DNA of 64,000 nucleotides from Levilactobacillus zymae (GTDB lineage Bacteria; Bacillota; Bacilli; Lactobacillales; Lactobacillaceae), in assembly GCF_032190635.1 (NCBI RefSeq), contig NZ_JAVLAS010000001.1:2170001-2234000 (forward strand). The letters are read 5' to 3'. The notes under the pieces were generated by a model. That model was not told the origin of the DNA and did not search any database. It saw only the letters and a program-made list of their open reading frames with translations. Shown piece by piece: positions 23,971-32,304 of the stretch; positions within the stretch are counted from its first letter, which is position 1; each line of letters begins with the position of its first letter. Both the position numbers and the translations under genes were made by a program.

Positions 23971-25002
23971 ATGAACAAGTTAACACACAAATACGCCATT
24001 GCTCTCATGCTGATTGGGGTAGTAGCAGGAATTGGCCTTACCGCGGGGACAACGGCAAGCGCTATGAGTAAGAGTCAAGAAGCCCGGTTAGCTAGTTATG
24101 CCAAGCTTGACCAAAAGACGACTGAGACTAGTCAAAAGATCGACCGTGAATTCGACAAAGTGGGAATGCGCAACCTGACCAAGTTAACTCGCCACAATAT
24201 GAGTAGTAGTGTAGTTAAGCCCTTTGAACCCGATGTGTTTACAATCGGCAACAAGTTAACCGTTGGCAATCAGAACCGAACTCATGGCGTTACACTTGGT
24301 AAGCATTCGGTGGTCATTGGTAACATAAATACCTGGGGCGTTGCCAACGTTAAGACAACGACGCTCTCCAAGAAAAATCAGAAAAAGGTTTTCCGCACCA
24401 TTGGCTCTAAATGGCAATCGGCAGTGTCGATGACCAAACTAAGCCAGTCGGCGCAAACCGCATTTTTAACTAAGCACACTTCCAAGACAGCGTTTGCTTA
24501 CGGTGCCTACTCTAACTTGCCAGACCTTTACCAGAAAAACGCACAATCTTATTTTGATCAGGATAAAAACAACAATGGTTTTATAACGGTCACGGCAGAC
24601 AATTATCTCAATTACTATCACAACTACGCCACTAAAATGGGAACGCCAAATTATACGAAACTTTCGCAATCGATTAAAATCAAAAAGTTTACCCGGGGCA
24701 AATCCGTTTACACCTATTACCTAGCAAAACCCTTGAAAGATTTCGGCACCAAGAAAGTTAACCTAGCTGGGAAAAAGATGTATCGGCTCAAGATGTCGCT
24801 GGGACACGTTTTCCAAGCTTACGATAATACCAATGGTGACGCTGGAACCTTCCGCATCACGGTCAACGTCGGTAGTAAACAATTCTACGCCAACCTTGGT
24901 AACATTGCGGAATCCTATGCCTATTCCCTACAGGGTAGCCAGGATGGGCAATCTGCATTCGATGAACAAAAAGCTAAGACCTATATTCAGGGACTACAAT
25001 AG
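23971..25002 (+). CDS. Secreted protein of unknown function
   Basis: 343 residues. ATG at 23971 (MNKLTHKYAIALMLIGVVAG) follows TAGGGGG; the frame extends 23 codons upstream without a ribosome site. Signal peptide to about residue 30 (TTASA). The mature protein is Lys/Thr/Tyr-rich with no Cys and no wall-sorting motif. A segment DQDKNNNGFITVTAD resembles a Ca-binding EF-hand-like loop, but only one is present. No catalytic motif or named family recognised. Confidence 0.7.
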   Translation: MNKLTHKYAIALMLIGVVAGIGLTAGTTASAMSKSQEARLASYAKLDQKTTETSQKIDREFDKVGMRNLTKLTRHNMSSSVVKPFEPDVFTIGNKLTVGNQNRTHGVTLGKHSVVIGNINTWGVANVKTTTLSKKNQKKVFRTIGSKWQSAVSMTKLSQSAQTAFLTKHTSKTAFAYGAYSNLPDLYQKNAQSYFDQDKNNNGFITVTADNYLNYYHNYATKMGTPNYTKLSQSIKIKKFTRGKSVYTYYLAKPLKDFGTKKVNLAGKKMYRLKMSLGHVFQAYDNTNGDAGTFRITVNVGSKQFYANLGNIAESYAYSLQGSQDGQSAFDEQKAKTYIQGLQ

Positions 25003-25008
25003 CTATTT

Positions 25009-25041
25009 CAAACAGGTCACCCCCACCGGGTGGCCTGTTTA
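25009..25041 (+). terminator. Rho-independent terminator
   Basis: AACAGGTCACCC / GGGTGGCCTGTT stem with CCACC loop, short T-run. Confidence 0.75.
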
Positions 25042-25060
25042 TTCGCTCACAAGCTCAATC

Positions 25061-25333
25061 CTACTCCATGGTTGCTTCCACAGGCACGTACCCTTTGTTC
25101 TTGAGAGCCTGTAAATAATACTTGTTATAGAGACTAAACATCACCACGTTGACCATCAATCCCGCCACCAGACTCCGGGGCAGCAACACCACTTGCGTTA
25201 CCAACATACTGATACCCCACGGCCAGTCGCGGCGAATCAGCGGGACCAGGCAACCGAAAAATAGAGCGGTCCAACTCACGCCCATTTTACATTGCTTCAC
25301 CTCCCCGGTCTGGGGCTGACACATCTTGATCAT
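25061..25333 (-). CDS. Small membrane protein
   Basis: 90 residues from ATG 25333 (MIKMCQPQTGEVKQCKMGVS); AAAGGGAG lies upstream, though a GTG one codon earlier gives better spacing. Two to three hydrophobic segments (about 18-32, 34-55, 57-72) and a C-terminal NKYYLQALKNKGYVP motif. The layout, a short CxxxxxxxxxC head and GWTALFFG-like first helix, is like small membrane proteins of the DUF2628 type, but this is a weak resemblance. Confidence 0.55.
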   Translation of the reverse strand: MIKMCQPQTGEVKQCKMGVSWTALFFGCLVPLIRRDWPWGISMLVTQVVLLPRSLVAGLMVNVVMFSLYNKYYLQALKNKGYVPVEATME

Positions 25334-25526
25334 CACCGTGCTCACTCCCTTTGCCTTTAGTTTAACTCGCCCAATTTTGCGAATGAGTTTTAAATTACCC
25401 TTCACTCCCATTATTCTTAAATTATCTTATTCAAAATGTTAATTTAACGTTTAATAAACCTGTTTTTTGTGCAACAATAACTATAATCAAACATTTGGAG
25501 GATAGATTAATTATGCAAAAATCTCG

Positions 25527-25534
25527 TGTTTTAC
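25527..25534. repeat. 8-bp target-site duplication, left copy
   Basis: TGTTTTAC, identical to 27009-27016 on the other side of the IS; 8 bp is the usual length for ISL3-family elements. Confidence 0.9.
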
Positions 25535-27008
25535 GGCTCTTTGTCAAATCCTGTTGATAGATGAATTTGGGACACTGTTAGAAGTTATGCAACTTCTAAC
25601 AGTGTCTTTTTGTTTGGTTTGGTTCTCATTTGTTGTAATTTAACTCTTGAAACTAAGTGGTGATAATTTCGGAAACCGAAGGCAGTTCTTTGAATTTGCT
25701 TAATCATTCTATTGATCCCTTCAATTGGACCATTAGAATACTTTGATTCACTGGCATTGAGGACTATTTCAAGATTCTTTTTAAATGTGGTTAAAACATC
25801 TTTCATTTGCGAGCTAAGCTTATCGTTGTTATATAAATATTGAACAAGACCATCTTTGTCGTGATTTTTAAGACATATCATAATGCCTTGCATGGCGTTA
25901 TAAGTATTTAACAGTCTTTCATCAACATCTAGACCTAACTGAACTCTTTCGAGTTGAGTTACTTGTTTCCTAAGGTGTCGATCGAAAAATGTTTTTTTAA
26001 TCTCAAGCTCATCGAAGTGTTTTAAATAAAGTTTCCAGGAGAATTTAAGCATCCGATATTCCTTGGATTGTTTCTTGTATTCTTTCATAATTTGAACGCG
26101 ACTTTGGTTAAAAGATCTAGTCATCATCGCAACAATATGAAAACGATCGACAATTATTTTGGCATTTGGAAATACCAATCTGGCGATATCTTGATAGTAA
26201 CTATTAAGGTCCAGAGAAACTGTCTTTACTTGCTTTCTAGCGGTGCTGTCAAACTTATTAAAGTAATCAATAATAGTTTGTTTAAAGCGATCCGGTAGGA
26301 TCTGTTGAATTTCATGATCACCATCACCGTTAATACAAAGAAAGTGGAAATCGCCGCCAACACCACGAAATTCATCCATAGATAAGTGCTCAGGTAAAGA
26401 ATGATAATTTCTCCGAAATAGATCATCATAGTTGTCTAAATAGCGACAAACGGTACTGGGAGAAACACTATTATCTAAAGCAATACTAGTCTGAGTACGA
26501 TCATCCTGAAGATGCATGAATATTTTTTGTCTGGTAGCTTTGGAAATATTACAATACTTATTGACGAGGTCTGTTGTTGCCATTACCGAGTTTCCACAAT
26601 TTTTACAGATTAATCGTTCTTTATGAAGTTCAAGATAGACGGGCTCACTAGCGTTGGCCGACGGATATGAAACGCGTGACACATAGTGTCCGTTATGACT
26701 AAAGTTTTCAAAACCACATTGAGGACACCTTGTATAAGTGGCTTTTACATTGGCAACATAGACTTTAGCAGGTTTTGATTTTATGAATTGATGCTTATAA
26801 CTGAAAAAAATAACATTTGGGTCTTTAATACTGAGTGAAAATTTTATATTATTATCTATAGGGTTCATGGTTTCTCACATCCTTTGATGATGCTGTAGTG
26901 GGTGGATTTTTTTGTGTGTGGGGACCTGTGGGCCTCTTTTTTTTTCAAAAAAATCCTGTTAATAGATTACCACATTGGTAGTTCATCAACAGGAAAAAGT
27001 ATAGAGCC
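25535..27008 (-). mobile_element. ISL3-family insertion sequence (1474 bp)
   Basis: Bounded by imperfect inverted repeats: left end GGCTCTTTGTCAAATCCTGT and right end, reverse complemented, GGCTCTATACTTTTTCCTGT, both continuing TGAT. Flanked by identical 8-bp target copies. It carries one transposase on the minus strand. Much more AT-rich than the chromosome around it, so recently acquired from elsewhere. Intact ends and exact target copies suggest a recent insertion. Confidence 0.93.
25585..26868 (-). CDS. ISL3-family transposase
   Basis: 427 residues, apparently full length. N-terminal zinc-finger region (CPQCGF near 48 and CKNCGN near 88), helix-turn-helix region about 110-150, then the DDE catalytic core: DEFRG near 165, SLDLNSYY and DRFHIV (about 217-243) and the C-terminal SNGPIEGINRMIK with the catalytic Glu near 390. 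AAAGGATG precedes the ATG at 26868. No frameshift, so the element may be active. Confidence 0.93.
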   Translation of the reverse strand: MNPIDNNIKFSLSIKDPNVIFFSYKHQFIKSKPAKVYVANVKATYTRCPQCGFENFSHNGHYVSRVSYPSANASEPVYLELHKERLICKNCGNSVMATTDLVNKYCNISKATRQKIFMHLQDDRTQTSIALDNSVSPSTVCRYLDNYDDLFRRNYHSLPEHLSMDEFRGVGGDFHFLCINGDGDHEIQQILPDRFKQTIIDYFNKFDSTARKQVKTVSLDLNSYYQDIARLVFPNAKIIVDRFHIVAMMTRSFNQSRVQIMKEYKKQSKEYRMLKFSWKLYLKHFDELEIKKTFFDRHLRKQVTQLERVQLGLDVDERLLNTYNAMQGIMICLKNHDKDGLVQYLYNNDKLSSQMKDVLTTFKKNLEIVLNASESKYSNGPIEGINRMIKQIQRTAFGFRNYHHLVSRVKLQQMRTKPNKKTLLEVA

Positions 27009-27016
27009 TGTTTTAC
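27009..27016. repeat. 8-bp target-site duplication, right copy
   Basis: TGTTTTAC directly after the right inverted repeat, matching 25527-25534. Confidence 0.9.
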
Positions 27017-27758
27017 TGGCAACCACTTTACTCACCACGTCGGTGGGTCTGGGTATTTTGGCCAACAATCAACCGACAACCGCTCAAGCTAAAGTACGAG
27101 CCGCTAAGGTATTAAAGACAACGGCCATTAAAAAGCAGGCCTATAACATTAACGGCGGTTACCTGTACAAGAATGCCAAGTTGACCAAGAAGGCAACTAG
27201 CAGTCGGCACTTACTCAAAACGACGCTCTATACATACAAGTCGGCTAACGTCAAAAAGACTAATGGTAAAAAAGCCATCTATTACTATGTCAAAAATAAG
27301 TCCGGTTCCGTGAAGGGATGGGCTTGGCGGGGTAACCTGCAAAAGAAACGTTCCTACGCACAACAAAAGAAGGATATCAAGGCAGTTCTAAGCATTGTGC
27401 GGACAATGTCCCAAGACTCTCAAAACGACTTACTCGGTGATTTTTCGGATATCACCCCACAACATGCCTACAACGGGCTCAGTGATATCGTTTCTTGGTC
27501 AACGAATAATAACCGCACAACAGCCGATCATGCCGCCGCTGGTAAATTCTACAAACACTTCCAAGGCCGCTTCAATTCCATCACAAATTCTAAACTAGCT
27601 GCCATTTATGGCAGTTACGTCGATGCGATGAATTCCTCAAATGACCAGGATGCTTACGAGGCTTCTAATAACCTCTTTGATGCCCTGGCTGATGCCATTT
27701 CTTCGCTCGGTTAAATCCATTAGCATCCCCCCAGTTTCACACTTAGATTGCTGCTGGT

Positions 27759-27806
27759 CAAAAGACTGGCCGCTCTCCCATCCGGGAAAGCGGCCAGTCT
27801 TTTTAA
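27759..27806. terminator. Bidirectional terminator
   Basis: AAAAGACTGGCCGCT pairs with AGCGGCCAGTCTTTTT; A-run and T-run on both flanks serve the plus-strand secreted-protein gene and the minus-strand MutS-like gene. Confidence 0.9.
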
Positions 27807-29345
27807 TTACAGGTCTTCATGACGCTTATCTTTTAGTTGTTCCTTGGCTAACGCCAGAATCTCCGGCTTCAACCCAATCCGTTCGGCCAGCCACATGGCT
27901 TCACTGGCCCCGACCTGATTCAGCAACAGGCGGTATTCCGGCCGCAACGTTTGGCGGTCGAAGGCCATCGCTCCGGTCACAAAGTGGGGTTGGGCCACCG
28001 CATAGTTCTTGATGCCCGTGTAGTGAGTCGTGACCACCAGCTTGGCGCCTTGGTCAATCAGGTATTGGATGATGGCGATGCCTAGCGCCGTCCCCTCTTC
28101 CGGGTCGGTCCCACTGCCGATTTCATCGAGTAAAATCAGCGCGTTAGGCCGCAAATCGTTGGTGATATTCACCAGCGTGGTCATTTCCCCCGAGAAGGTA
28201 CTCAGCTGGGCCGCCATGTTCTGTTGGTCCCCGATGTCGATCATGACTTGGTCAAAGACGGCCAGGTTGGTGCCCTCGTCGGCCGGAATCTCCAGCCCGA
28301 GCTTGACCATCATCGAGAATAACGCGATGGTTTTCAGCACCACCGTCTTCCCACCGGAGTTGGCCCCGGTGATCATCAGGCTTTGGTCGGCCGTCAGCGT
28401 CACGTTCAACGGGACCGCCTTTTCACCCAATAACGGGTGGCGCCCATTGACGATGTGCAGCGCCTGTTGCCCGTTTAGCTTCGGCAAGATAGCCTGATGT
28501 TCCAGGCCGTACTGCCCCCGGGCGAAGATCTGGTCGAGTTGACTCAATAAGTCGATCTGCTTTTCCAGATCCGCCCAGTGTTCCTCGATGTCGCCGGTCA
28601 TGGTGGCCAAAATCTGGTACACCTCGGCGTCTTCCGCGCCTAACGTGGCGGCGAGCGCCAAACCGGTCTTGGTGACCGTTCCCGGTTCGAAATAGACCGT
28701 GGAGCCGGTGGCCGATTGGCCCATGACCGTCCCCTTGAATTTGTGCTTGTAGGTCGCCTTCAGCTGCACACAGTAGTGACCGTCGCGACGAATCAGCTGC
28801 TTGCCCTGCATCTCGTGGGAGTGTTTGGCCGTGAATTGGCTGAGCTGTTGTTGAATCTGGCGAGACTGTTTGTCCTTATCCTTGCGCAGTTGGGCCAACT
28901 CGGGGGTTGCGTTGTCGCGAATCCCGTTGAGGTCCAGCACATCGTCTAACCGGTCGCGGAGGCCGGTCAGTGGCGGCTGCTTGGCCAATAACGCCATCAG
29001 TTGCGGAATCTCGGTGGTGTGTTGGCGCAAAACGATGCTGAGTCGTTGCCAGTTAACCAGCGCCGCCAAAACGGCCTTCAATTGGTCGACCGTCAGCAAG
29101 CGTCCCTGGTCCAACTTGGTGTGGATCACCGTGAGTTGGTCCAGGTCAAAGAACGTCAGCATCACGTCTTGACTCAACAGCTGGTGGGCCTCGTGGGTCA
29201 ACGCCAGTTCGCGCCGAACCGCGCTAAGGTCGGTCTGGACCGGCGTTTGACGGAGTTGGTCGGCGGCGTAATCGCTGTGGGTCAGTTGCGCAGCCGCGTC
29301 TAAAATCGTATCTAGTTGTAGTGTTTCTTCAATTGTTTTATCCAT
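27807..29345 (-). CDS. MutS2-like ATPase lacking the Smr nuclease domain
   Basis: 512 residues. It has the MutS core and clamp helices, then the ATPase: Walker A GANSGGKT (327-334), Walker B/D-loop LLDEIGSGTDP (about 402-412) and the TTHYTGIK motif. It lines up with the N-terminal two thirds of MutS2 (usually about 780 residues) and stops right after the ATPase; the KOW and Smr parts are missing, with no sign of a frameshift and a strong terminator 1 base after the stop. MutS2 proteins act in ribosome rescue and in suppressing recombination; a core-only paralogue may be an ATP-driven clamp without cutting activity. AAGGAG precedes ATG 29345. Confidence 0.88.
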   Translation of the reverse strand: MDKTIEETLQLDTILDAAAQLTHSDYAADQLRQTPVQTDLSAVRRELALTHEAHQLLSQDVMLTFFDLDQLTVIHTKLDQGRLLTVDQLKAVLAALVNWQRLSIVLRQHTTEIPQLMALLAKQPPLTGLRDRLDDVLDLNGIRDNATPELAQLRKDKDKQSRQIQQQLSQFTAKHSHEMQGKQLIRRDGHYCVQLKATYKHKFKGTVMGQSATGSTVYFEPGTVTKTGLALAATLGAEDAEVYQILATMTGDIEEHWADLEKQIDLLSQLDQIFARGQYGLEHQAILPKLNGQQALHIVNGRHPLLGEKAVPLNVTLTADQSLMITGANSGGKTVVLKTIALFSMMVKLGLEIPADEGTNLAVFDQVMIDIGDQQNMAAQLSTFSGEMTTLVNITNDLRPNALILLDEIGSGTDPEEGTALGIAIIQYLIDQGAKLVVTTHYTGIKNYAVAQPHFVTGAMAFDRQTLRPEYRLLLNQVGASEAMWLAERIGLKPEILALAKEQLKDKRHEDL

Positions 29346-29365
29346 AGTTCTCCTTGATGGTACCC

Positions 29366-29395
29366 GACAATGGAGAACGAAGTCTGTCCATTGTC
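29366..29395 (-). promoter_or_regulatory. Leader hairpin before the MutS2-like gene
   Basis: 9-bp perfect stem GACAATGGA / TCCATTGTC between the 13-codon leader ORF and the ribosome site. No T-run follows, so it is not a terminator; it may modulate translation. Confidence 0.55.
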
Positions 29396-29400
29396 GCGCC

Positions 29401-29442
29401 CTAGTTCAGTTGGGACAGCGTCAGACCGTTGACCGCACTCAT
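29401..29442 (-). CDS. Possible 13-residue leader peptide
   Basis: ATG at 29442 follows AAAAGGAG with 7-base spacing, an excellent site, and encodes MSAVNGLTLSQLN then TAG. It lies in the leader of the MutS2-like gene, 32 bases after a promoter-like pair. A leader peptide or a decayed gene start are both possible. Confidence 0.45.
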   Translation of the reverse strand: MSAVNGLTLSQLN

Positions 29443-29473
29443 TAACGTCACTCCTTTTGACTCGAATAGTCCC

Positions 29474-29502
29474 AGAATAGCATGTTCCTGGCGGTGATTC
29501 AA
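29474..29502 (-). promoter_or_regulatory. Promoter of leader ORF/MutS2-like gene
   Basis: On the minus strand TTGAAT (29502-29497) and TATTCT (29479-29474) with a 17-base spacer. Confidence 0.6.
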
Positions 29503-29510
29503 ATGGCGTT

Positions 29511-29555
29511 AAAAACGGCCCCCGCAAAATCACAATGATTTTTCGAGAGCCGTTT
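29511..29555 (-). terminator. Terminator of the DUF2252 gene
   Basis: Minus strand AAACGGCTCTCGAAAAATCA-TTG-TGATTTTGC... GGGGGCCGTTTTT, long stem with a central bulge. Confidence 0.75.
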
Positions 29556-29560
29556 ACCAG

Positions 29561-30934
29561 CTAGGCTGTCGCCCCCAGCCGGTACTCACAAAATTCTTGA
29601 TAGTCGGTTTGGACCTGGTCGGCGTACAGCCAAGCAAACGTCGCCAGCTGATTGTCGAAGGTCTTGCCGTTGTTGCCCACGTAGCCGCGGATCATCCCCG
29701 CCGTGGGACTGGCCGCGTGTGCCATGGCCAGCGTCCAGGCGCAGGTGTTGGCGTAGGTCCGGAATTGGTCCCAATCGAGTTGCGTGAGGTCCACCGATTC
29801 CTTCATATCCCGGAACTGTCGGACGTAGAAGCTCCGCTCGTTGCCGGCGAAGTACCCCAAGAAGACATCGGACGCCGACTGGAGAATCTTCTGGGAATCC
29901 ACGATCCGTTGGCCTTCGGTTTGTTCGAATTCGGCCGTGATGTGAGTTCCCTGTTGGCTCCCACGGCGCCGCGTCGGCAAGGCTTCTTTGACCTGCAAGA
30001 CCAGGTGCGAGCCGTCGATACTGGTCAAGAGAATCAAGTAACAACGCGACCCGAAACTCCCGACCCCGACGCTGTGCCGAACCACGTCGGTAATGTGGTA
30101 CTGCGACAATAATAGGTTCACGTCCGGGCGCAGCGTCTGACGGTAAGCCGCGAAGTAGTCCGCCACGTGGGTGGTAAAGTCATCGTCGACGTGCGTGGTC
30201 CGCGGCGCGTTTTCCCGGAAACACAGGCCACCCCGAACGTCCAGCGTGGTGAATTTGCGGACAACTTGTTCGGAGTCGTGCTTGTTGGCGTGGTTGATCA
30301 GGTTCATCAGCAGTTTGGAACTATCCTCATCCAATGCACTGGCCTGAATAATCTTTTCCACGTCGTTAGCCGGGTAGAACCGGTTCAGCGTGGTTAACTC
30401 AAACATCTGCTTAATGCTCTTACGGTAGCTGGCCACCACCGCCGGCAGGAAGTCGCGAATCTTCTTGTCCTTGACGCCGTTAGCCTGCGCCGCTAACAAG
30501 ACGCTGACCAGCAGGCGTTTCAAATCCCACTCCCAGGGATTGATCCCCGCCTCGTCGAAGTCGTTCAGGTCAAACAACAAGCGGCGTTCCGGTGACGCAT
30601 AGAACCCAAAATTCCCGATGTGCGCGTCCCCACAGGTAAACGTCAGAATGCCCGAGTTGGGCTGTTGTGCCAGGTCGGCTTCCATCAATTCGGCGGTCCC
30701 CCGGAAAAAGGAAAACGCCGAGACCCCCATGCGTTGCGTCCGTTCCGGTAAGAGTTCCGGAATCAATAGTTGGCGTACCCGGTCCATCATGACCCGACTA
30801 TCGCGTCCCGTGGGGGTAAATTCCCCGAGGCGTTCGAACGGCACCTGATTGCGCGCCGCCTTGCCCATCTCGCGGAGCTCCGCGACGGTTTTGTTGACCT
30901 GCACCTTACCGGTACTAAATTTTGCTGGCGTCAT
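29561..30934 (-). CDS. DUF2252 family protein (kinase-like fold)
   Basis: 457 residues; ATG 30934 follows GGGAGGTGG. Recognised by FFRGTAELMEADL (near 78), CGDAHIGNFGFY (near 105) and LLFDLNDFDEA (near 122), the DUF2252 pattern, which recalls aminoglycoside-phosphotransferase-like kinases (GDxHxxN then DFD). Cytoplasmic. The biochemical role of this family is not known. Single-gene unit with its own terminator. C-terminal part has the typical WTLAMAHAAS segment. Confidence 0.88.
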   Translation of the reverse strand: MTPAKFSTGKVQVNKTVAELREMGKAARNQVPFERLGEFTPTGRDSRVMMDRVRQLLIPELLPERTQRMGVSAFSFFRGTAELMEADLAQQPNSGILTFTCGDAHIGNFGFYASPERRLLFDLNDFDEAGINPWEWDLKRLLVSVLLAAQANGVKDKKIRDFLPAVVASYRKSIKQMFELTTLNRFYPANDVEKIIQASALDEDSSKLLMNLINHANKHDSEQVVRKFTTLDVRGGLCFRENAPRTTHVDDDFTTHVADYFAAYRQTLRPDVNLLLSQYHITDVVRHSVGVGSFGSRCYLILLTSIDGSHLVLQVKEALPTRRRGSQQGTHITAEFEQTEGQRIVDSQKILQSASDVFLGYFAGNERSFYVRQFRDMKESVDLTQLDWDQFRTYANTCAWTLAMAHAASPTAGMIRGYVGNNGKTFDNQLATFAWLYADQVQTDYQEFCEYRLGATA

Positions 30935-31040
30935 GACGCCACCTCCCAATGTTCGTTACTTTTTATTCTACCGCAGTGACTAGAGAACGCACTGAAAAAG
31001 GACTCACCACTTGGTTTAACGCCCTTTCATCAGCACCACT

Positions 31041-31081
31041 AAAAAAACTGGACCACCTCTATCATCGAGATGATCCAGTTT
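31041..31081. terminator. Terminator
   Basis: AAACTGGATCATCTC / GAGGTGGTCCAGTTT stem on the minus strand with a T7 run; serves the gene at 31098. Confidence 0.85.
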
Positions 31082-31097
31082 AAGACTATCCAATCAA

Positions 31098-31463
31098 CTA
31101 ATTTTCTAAGCTTGGCTGCACCTGTCCCAGCAGGTCGTTGATTCGGTCTTGCTTGACCGGGTCGCTAATGGCCGAGTCCTTCAACAGCGCTAGGACCTGG
31201 TTACCCACCAACAAAAGATTGTCGTTGGCCGGGTCACTATTTCCCAGAAACGAGATCTTCAAGAAAATATCCAAGGTTTTGACGCTGTCCGGTTCGTCGG
31301 CCACCGCCGCTTGGACTAGCTTCTGTAACACCAGCCGGAGGTTCCGTTGCTGGTGTTTTTTAGCCTTATAGGCCGTATAGTACGGGAGAAACAGCGCCAC
31401 CACGACCGCTAAAATTTCGGCAATCGCCGCAACCCATTCCGAGATTGGTCCGATTTCCATCAT
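31098..31463 (-). CDS. Single-span membrane protein of unknown function
   Basis: 121 residues. One membrane helix (about 8-28, VAAIAEILAVVVALFLPYYT), then a helical cytoplasmic domain (KAKKHQQRNLRLVLQKLVQA ...). GGGGG lies 5 bases before ATG 31463 and 8 before the next ATG 31460; either may be used. No family recognised. Confidence 0.65.
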   Translation of the reverse strand: MMEIGPISEWVAAIAEILAVVVALFLPYYTAYKAKKHQQRNLRLVLQKLVQAAVADEPDSVKTLDIFLKISFLGNSDPANDNLLLVGNQVLALLKDSAISDPVKQDRINDLLGQVQPSLEN

Positions 31464-31540
31464 GAGTGCCCCCTGTCTCCATTTCCGTTTGGCAGGGGTC
31501 ATTATACGCGCAGAAGCTGCCGGGTGACCGGAATCAACGC

Positions 31541-32131
31541 CTACTTAAGTCGAACACCGAACAAGCTCAACACCGTGGCGGCCTGCAAGGCGTTCAAGAC
31601 CAATCCGCGCAGGTATTTCGCTTCGGGAGTCACCTCAAGCTGGTCAAAGGTGCTGGTGGCTAAGTCCACGCCGGCTAACGGACTTTCCCAGAAGCTGGCC
31701 TGGTCGAGGTCACACTGAGTGGCCACGAAGCCCCGTTTAAAGGTCACATCCCGAAAATAGGCTTCGCGCAGACTCGTGGTTTGGGCGGCGCAGACCGTCA
31801 GCTGCGCCCCACTCCAGTTGGCGTAGTCCGCGCGGCAATCGGTCAATTGAACGGTCTTCCAGACACCATTACTGAAGTTGGTCCCCAGGAGGTTACAGCC
31901 CTGAAACCGGCAACGATAGAGCACCGCTTGGTTCCAGTCCTGATTGGCCAGGTTTAGGTTCTGAAAGGTACAGTCGAGCCACTCGCTCTGACTCCAGGTA
32001 CCCGTCAACGTACAGTTTTCAAGGGTCACGTCACTCACCTTACTGGGCAAGCTGGGTGCCGTAATCGTGCATTCCTGGTAGGTTTCGTAGGGGTCAAGTT
32101 GCGTCGCGGTTAGCGTTTGTTGGTGAATCAT
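31541..32131 (-). CDS. Pentapeptide-repeat-like protein
   Basis: 196 residues. ATG 32131 (MIHQQTLTATQL) has CAGGAG 9 bases upstream; an ATG three codons earlier directly abuts that site. From about residue 38 the sequence follows the A(N/D)LXX rhythm (LENCTLTGTWSQ, CTFQNLNLANQDW, CRFQGCNLLGTNFSN, ADYANWSGAQL, CDLDQASFWESPLAGVDLA), giving a quadrilateral beta-helix. It ends in a hydrophobic helix (LRGLVLNALQAATVLSLFGV). Relatives include DNA-mimic quinolone-resistance proteins, but most have no known role. Confidence 0.8.
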   Translation of the reverse strand: MIHQQTLTATQLDPYETYQECTITAPSLPSKVSDVTLENCTLTGTWSQSEWLDCTFQNLNLANQDWNQAVLYRCRFQGCNLLGTNFSNGVWKTVQLTDCRADYANWSGAQLTVCAAQTTSLREAYFRDVTFKRGFVATQCDLDQASFWESPLAGVDLATSTFDQLEVTPEAKYLRGLVLNALQAATVLSLFGVRLK

Positions 32132-32304
32132 CTTAGCCATCTCCTGTCTGTTAAGACCGAGTATACCCGCGTTTAGTCCCGCCTGCCTGAGAAAATTCTC
32201 AGCGGCTGGTGAGGCAGTGATGACCGGGAATCGCACTGAACTTGCCGAAAATCACGCAGCAAGCGCCTCAGCCGCCCCTCAGCGCTAAAATTCTCATGAA
32301 AATT

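Larger units (their letters stand above)
25513..27714 (+). pseudogene. Secreted SH3-like-domain protein gene split by ISL3 insertion
   Basis: The start (ATG 25513, after TTGGAGG; TATAAT at 25482-25487) reads MQKSRVLL and is interrupted after 22 bases by the IS. Joining 25513-25534 to 27017-27714, i.e. removing the IS and one 8-bp target copy, restores exactly 240 codons with a clean Sec signal peptide (MQKSRVLLATTLLTTSVGLG, then a TTAQA cleavage site) at the break. The mature part has an SH3-like module (about 45-110) ending GSVKGWAWRGNLQKK, almost the same as in the carboxypeptidase at 8826, then a helical domain of about 110 residues. As it stands only a 14-codon peptide is made from the native start; a frame from within the IS (26902) could fuse to the rest but has no ribosome site. 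Confidence 0.88.

Noticed and set aside
25535..27008. IS30 or IS256 family for the insertion element
   Set aside because: The transposase has N-terminal CxxC zinc fingers and a DDE core of ISL3 type, GGCTCTT-type ends and an 8-bp target duplication.
26902..27016. Taking the 270-codon frame from 26902 as the native start of the secreted protein
   Set aside because: Its first part is IS inverted-repeat sequence; removing the IS and one target copy gives a better start at 25513 with ribosome site and signal peptide.
29312..29533. 73-codon minus-strand frame over the MutS2-like leader
   Set aside because: No ribosome site; the region is explained by promoter, 13-codon leader ORF and hairpin.
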